DNA from: Odontesthes bonariensis
Lineage: Eukaryota > Chordata > Actinopteri > Atheriniformes > Atherinopsidae
Reading direction: 5' to 3'
DNA length: 64,000 bases
Assembly: GCF_027942865.1 (NCBI RefSeq)
Contig: NC_134524.1
Coordinates: 7,427,536 to 7,491,535, forward strand
The translations under genes and the position numbers were made by a program. The notes beneath the pieces were generated by a model, which saw only the letters and a program-made list of their open reading frames with translations, was not told where the DNA came from and ran no database searches. Positions 51,501 through 64,000 of this stretch are shown one piece after another (the stretch's first letter is position 1; every line of letters begins with the position of its first letter).

Positions 51501-54500
51501 CTGATGTTTGTCCACACCAGCCAACAGGAAATAAGACCAGACGGTTTGATTTTAATCTAAACAAATCAGGAGGTTTTAGCTCCTGTGGTTTGAGTCATTC
51601 AGGTGCCTTTTAGTGAAGAAATGGTTGAGTGCTGCACTGACGGTTGTCCATTTGTAAGGTTCTCCCATCCACACAGTGTACCCTGGATCTAGTTTAAGAT
51701 AAGCATTAGCTAGTTGGTTTCCTGTCCATTTATTCTCAGTTACTCAGGCTGCACATTATGAGGCCTGTTGGTGGCTCCAGACTTCTTCCATTTGAGAATG
51801 ATGGAGGTTTCTGTGCTTATAAGCACAGTTAATGCTGCAGAAATGTTCCTTTACCATTTGGCAGATTTCTGCCTTGACACAATTCTGTCTCTTTGGTCTA
51901 TAGACAATTATCTTTACCCCATCGACTTGGTGTTTAACCTGACATATATAGGCTACATAGACTTTTGTCAAGTTGTCAAAGCATCTCAAGGACTATTGTT
52001 AATATACATCTAATATCAAATATCAAACAAACATCTCAAATATAAGCTGAAAATGGCAGTATTTTATCTTCAATACATAAACAAAGCACTCAAAAACAAA
52101 CTTTTCCTTGTTCCTTGTAGGCTAATACTAATTTCAAAACGACAAAATGTCTAAAACTCGAAAAGGTCTGAAATCTTTTTGCAAACACTTCAAAAAGCAA
52201 CATTATCTTTTTGTCTTGTTGCTCAAATGGTATACAAAAAGACTTACAATGATACAGAAAAAATAGGTGGCAGTATTTTTGGTTAGCTATTACAGCTAGC
52301 TTACTTTGTTATGGAATTAGTCTGTCCTGTGTCTGAATGGATAACCTGACTCTATTGAGTATTTTGATTAAATGTGCTCTATGCTGAAATAATAGTCACT
52401 CTTACACATCAAATATGATCATTACTGCAGATTTTAGATGCACCAAGTCAATGGGAATGTTATATGTAGCTACACAGTTGTTAGTTAGCCCAGTTAGCAT
52501 AAAGGCTAACAGAACGCTAGCTCGGTTCAGTCACATCAAACCTTCTAACAGTATCCACAAACCAATGATCTGAGTAAATATCTTGTTAATTTAATCTTTG
52601 GAAATAATTAACATGTCAAAATTACAAGTTTAGCTCTCGCTTTAAATGACTCAGAGTTAAATTATGTGGAGTGTCGTCTGACACATACAGTTACCCTGTG
52701 TAAATCATTGAATAGCCAATTCAAAAAGCTAAACATGTAAAACAATCTTTAATGTGAAGAGGTGTGTATCCCTATTTCTACATTCTTCCATTAGGAATAA
52801 ATTTGAGCAACAAATATTTTTAAATGATATATGTGAATGGTTTCTGTCAGAGATTTAAACATCCTTCCCATGATCATCTTCATTGCTCATACATGATTTG
52901 GCTGATACATTTGAAAAAGTTAGTTGGATTTGTCAAATGTCCAAATTTCAAAGCCCAGGAAGGATCAATATTCAATTTCCTAAAAAAAAAATCAGTTACC
53001 TGTTGGGATCCAGTTCACTGTAAGTTGTACAGATGTGCATTTTTGTCAAGTTTAAGTTTTTCTTCATTAACAAAGAAAAGACAAAAAGTGAAAAATGTCA
53101 TCTGATCTGACTTCACAGCGAGCCAAAAAAACATTAGCTCATGTTCTTCCACTTGTTTACTATCTGCGGACAGAGGTCGAGATCATAGGAAAAATCTTCT
53201 CAAGCCTCTCACAGGAGGCCCCGGGGCCTCATAACGTGGTGTTTTACGTGTCTTCTCTGGTACCTCCACAGTAGTTGAGTGTTGATAGATCTCTCCGATC
53301 AGCCAGGGGTGCTACTTCATTCACACGATCTGTATGACTCACAGTTGCCTCTCGAGCTGCACACTGTGTCTTTCTGGGTTTGTTACGGGTCAAGTTGTCA
53401 TTAACATGAACAAACAGAACAGAGTTTCAGAGTTTAGTTTGTGAACCTTTGTTTAGACGGAGTTGATTAAAGTTTCTTTTAAAGGCAAATGTACCTGTGT
53501 GCGTTTTGCGAGGATCATGCTGACCTCTAACAGGGCCTATTGGCCCTTTACAACACACTAACAAAAGAACACACATCCTCCCTGACTTGTCAAATATGTT
53601 GTCATCACCGGCAAAAAAGGGAGGAACTTGCTAAACAAAAGATGAGAATTTTCCTGTCACGCCTTTTAACTTCACGGACTTGCACTTAATTGGAGACAAG
53701 TGCATTTTAATTGTGGACGACCAACGTCGTTATCGTGAGATCATCGTCTCTGGCATCTTAAATCTTTGATAAGAGAATTGTTTCTATTGTGTTAACTTCT
53801 TTTGAGGGAAACCAGACAGAAAACGAATTTTAGCGCAGATCTTTATCATGAAGGAACATTTTACGTCACATCTCATGCATGCATCATATTTGCTATGATT
53901 GGTTATATTTTTCTCAAGTATAAGTAGAACTGACTTAAGTTTAAGTGCAGAAACATTTGGACAGTTGCACATAGTTGTTAGTAGAACTAATTCAAACTAT
54001 AAAAATGTAATTTATATGAGTTTGCAGAGACAACTATCAGCTTTAGAGGAAATGTTGAGTGAGTGCAGCTCTTTAATTTGCTCTAATTTAATTGACCTGT
54101 TAATTTAACCATAAATAAAATGATAATTTTTAACACCTTTGCTGAGAATACTTTGCTTTCTTCAGTTGCTGTTTGTTTGTGGGTCTTTCAACAACTTGAA
54201 ATGCAGCTGCACTGGGTTGAAATCTGACAACTGACTTTGTATAATATTCCTCCTCCTCACTTTCAGGGTTGCTTTCACAGTCATTTTTGGGTCATTCAAA
54301 TAATCTTTGCTGCATTTGACAGAATCTGAACAGACAGTATTTTCCCAAATACTTCCGAATTCAACGGGTTGCTTCTGTCTTCTGTTGCATCATCAATAAA
54401 CACCAGTGATCCAGTGAAACTGAAAGTCGTGTGTGTCCATGCTGTCAAACCAGCTGCATGTGTTTTACAGCTGTTGATGTTCTGTATACTGTGGGTCATA

Positions 54501-54538
54501 AGTCGTTCTAAATCTTGTAGTCTTTCTCTTCCAAATTA

Positions 54539-55075
54539 GCCCAATTTATATAATGCCAATTCAATAAAAAACAACAGATCGAGTCAAATCTTTTCTTTGA
54601 TTCAATGCCTTAAGCATACACATGGCGACATTGGAAGGAAAAAACTCCCTTTTAACAGGAAGAAACCTGCAGCAGAACCAGAACCAGGAAGGGCGGCCAT
54701 CTGCTTCGACCACCTGGAGGTTGAGAGGACAGGAAAAAGGGGAAAACAAGCACCATAACACCAGTTAATGACAACAATAATGTCATATGTACATGGAGAA
54801 TAAAGAGAGCAGAGTGAGGAGAGGTGCATCATGGGAGGTCCCGAGGCCTATAGCTGCATAACTATGGGATGCTTCAGGGTCACCTGAGCCATCCATAACT
54901 ATAAGTTTTATAAAAAAAGGAATGTTTTAATGTGTAATCTTTAAAGTAGAGAGGGTGTCTGCTTCCTGAACCCAAACAAAAGCTGGTTCCACAGAGAGGG
55001 GCCTGGTAACTGAAGGCTCTGCCTCCCAGTCTGCTTTTAGAAACTCTGGGAACCACAAGTAAACCTACAGGCAAG
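54539..55075 (-). repeat. LINE-type teleost repeat
   Basis: Antisense copy of the family at 19425: TTTATATAATGCCAATTCAA at its 3' end, AACTCCCTTTTAACAGGAAG and CAGAACCAGAACCAGGAAGG, continuing through AGCTGGTTCCACAGAGAGG and TGAAGGCTCTGCCTCCCAGT. Longest copy in the window. Confidence 0.6.
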
Positions 55076-55126
55076 ACAGGGCAAGACAACAGGAAACAAA
55101 AACCAAGGAATTTATTACATAAATAC

Positions 55127-55500
55127 TAGGGCTGGGCGCGTTAACTCGTTATTTTTAACACCGATAGATATTGTATCGCGGATTAACGCAGGTTTTATTT
55201 ATTTTTTTATTTAAAATAAATAAATAAATATTTCCATTTTCCATTTACTTGGCCGTTTTCATTTTAAAGAGCGAGGCTTCTACATAAAAACTACATAAAG
55301 ATGCTGTGTGTGTTTGCACAACAAATGTTATGGCACTTTCATTCATATGGCAGCACATTTAAAATAAAACTAAATGCTAAAAGCTATACACTACTTTTGA
55401 ATTCATTTTTGGATTTTGCGCACAAATGCGATTAATCGTGATTAATCAGGGAAATCATGTGATTAATTAGATTAAAAATTTTATTGGTTGCCCAGCCCTA
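55127..55500. mobile_element. hAT MITE (GGGCTGGGC family), complete
   Basis: 374 bases, TAGGGCTGGGCGCGTTAACTC ... GGTTGCCCAGCCCTA, flanked by a perfect 8-base duplication ATAAATAC (55119-55126 and 55501-55508). It is a shorter deletion derivative of the element at 38743, lacking the zinc-finger segment. It ends about 500 bases before the PIK3C3 start codon. Confidence 0.92.
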
Positions 55501-56002
55501 ATAAATACATTTTAATAACGGTTGTTGTCGATCTTTGAGATATTTTTGTGCACTGCACCTTTAATAAAAAACACTCGAAGCCCCGCCTCGCTTCCCATTT
55601 ATAACTTTTCCGCATCAGACTCGATTAATCAAAGCCCGATTCGACGATCGCCCGCTCAGCCGTCTCCACCTCGCTTCACCGCCGGTCGACTGCTCTGGCC
55701 TGGCTGTAGATTTCAGTTACTGCTGTGTTGTTGTGCAGCTACAAATAATCATCAAATCATGCCCGTTAAAACAGCATTTTTTTCCCCCTGAATACAGGCA
55801 GTTGAAGTCGTCTTTCTGAACCCGTGTGCTCACTGAAAAACGACCCCAGCCGTGAGGTCGGGCGGTGAACTCGGCTCTGCGGAGGGTTGCTGCTCTGTGG
55901 TGATCCGAGGCCTTGTCGCAAAGTCTCACACAAAACGCCCGGGATTTCATGTTGAAGACGTCTGGTTTTTGGGGGCAGAACTGACTGTTTTCCCAGCGGA
56001 AG

Positions 56003-63233
<7,231 letters not shown>

Positions 63234-63457
63234 TAAAGACCTAAGCTTTCCTTGTTTATTTAGTAGAAACTGTCCCGATGTATCTGCGTTTACGCGACAA
63301 ACTTAACTCAACCATAACAACAACGGTGCCCATGTGCCAGCTTTTCCACATCTGGCGAGCTTTGTTGAGCCTCTACGGTGACATCACGTCATGCTCACTC
63401 TATGATAGAAGTTGTATCCCACCCACCAACATTACTCTAACCCACACAAACATGAGT

Positions 63458-64000
63458 TTAACCCTTGTGCGGTCTTAACATTGCGTTTACTCCCCTTTTC
63501 CTTTGGGTCAAAAATGACCCGCCCTACCAAAGCCCTAAAATAAAACTTAATTGAATTTTAAATCCAAAATCTATTTTGTATGATGAAACCACCTGTTATT
63601 TATCTATTCAACTCAATTCAATACATTTTTTATCATGTATTTTTTTTTTTTTTTACCACAAACCAACTGTCAGTTGGACCAACAGTTTTCTTGTTTTCTC
63701 AGTTTTCTTTTACATAATAAAGGTTTATTAGAACAGAATAGAAAAATACTTTATTCATCCCCCAATGGGGGAAATTCAAATTAGTCAAGTAGCTCAAATT
63801 GTTTTTAAATATTTACAATGATTGTATTAACAATAATAATAATAATACCAATTCTAGTAAAAAAAAATACTACTAGTAACTAATAATAATAATAAATGAC
63901 TAAATAAACAAGTAAAAAAAAAAAAAAAAAAAAAATGATTGCTATTATATAAATGTGAAGTAATTACTTCTGAATTAATTATATTGAAAGGGAAAAAAAC
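63458..64000. mobile_element. piggyBac-like TTAA element, copy 3 (runs off the window)
   Basis: TTAA-CCCTTGTGCGGTCTTAAC at 63458, then the GGGTCAAAAATGACCC palindrome, the TTGGACCAACAG segment, the Rex-like tail and a poly-A run. Same order as the copy at 46940-47926. Lies in the PIK3C3 intron after the exon at 62967-63152. Confidence 0.85.

Larger units (their letters stand above)
48103..56002. other. Intergenic region between MSMP and PIK3C3
   Basis: 7.9 kb with no supported protein gene on either strand. It holds Tc1-like and hAT-like remnants, the second copy of an unclassified repeat, LINE tails and one intact hAT MITE, each listed separately. From 51500 to 54140 I see only AT-rich unique-looking sequence without exon signals. 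The last about 440 bases (55560-56000) are GC-richer and probably include the PIK3C3 promoter and 5'UTR. Confidence 0.5.

Overview
This window is vertebrate genomic DNA, almost certainly from a teleost fish. It has intron-rich genes with GT-AG junctions, protein sequences close to vertebrate GBA2, RGP1, MSMP and PIK3C3, a fish-type short Fc-receptor-like gene, and the dense AT-rich mix of L2 LINEs, hAT, TTAA-type and CACTG-ended transposons usual in ray-finned fish. I cannot name the species.

Layout: (1) 259-2732, minus: 5' part of an Ig-domain Fc-receptor-like gene running off the left edge. (2) 3283-12530: no supported protein gene; an interrupted L2 LINE (3283-5880), AT-rich intergenic DNA, and a cluster of three tRNA-Asn(GTT) genes around a 1.6 kb transposon with very long inverted repeats. 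(3) 13235-33696, minus: complete GBA2 (non-lysosomal glucosylceramidase), 17 coding exons that sum to 860 codons plus stop, with introns packed with nested transposons. (4) 33697-35531: divergent promoter region shared by GBA2 and RGP1. (5) 35532-44026, plus: complete RGP1, 8 coding exons, 386 codons. (6) 45284-48051, minus: complete MSMP, 3 exons, 130 codons, with a TATA box. (7) 48103-56002: repeat-rich intergenic DNA. (8) 56003-63152, plus: first ten coding exons (389 codons) of PIK3C3/VPS34, continuing past the right edge.

The GBA2-RGP1-MSMP order matches what I recall of human 9p13.3, so this is a conserved block. GBA2 handles glucosylceramide at the cytosolic face of membranes. RGP1 is a subunit of the Ric1-Rgp1 Rab6 exchange factor. 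PIK3C3 makes PI3P on endosomes and autophagosomes. MSMP is a small secreted cysteine-rich protein. The genes are ordinary host genes with no sign of an operon-like functional unit.

The striking part is transposon architecture. It includes several non-autonomous families with readable target-site duplications (8 bp, 9 bp, TTAA, 2 bp), a three-deep hAT nest carrying a 31-bp minisatellite that grew out of a transposase coding region, fossil BED-finger and dimerisation-domain pieces, and an MSMP intron that is about 92% one transposon. I saw no retrovirus-like or Polinton-like element that I could support and no previously undescribed gene system. The best candidates for something new are the long-TIR element beside the tRNA-Asn genes, with its unrecognised ORF, and the TTAA fold-back family.
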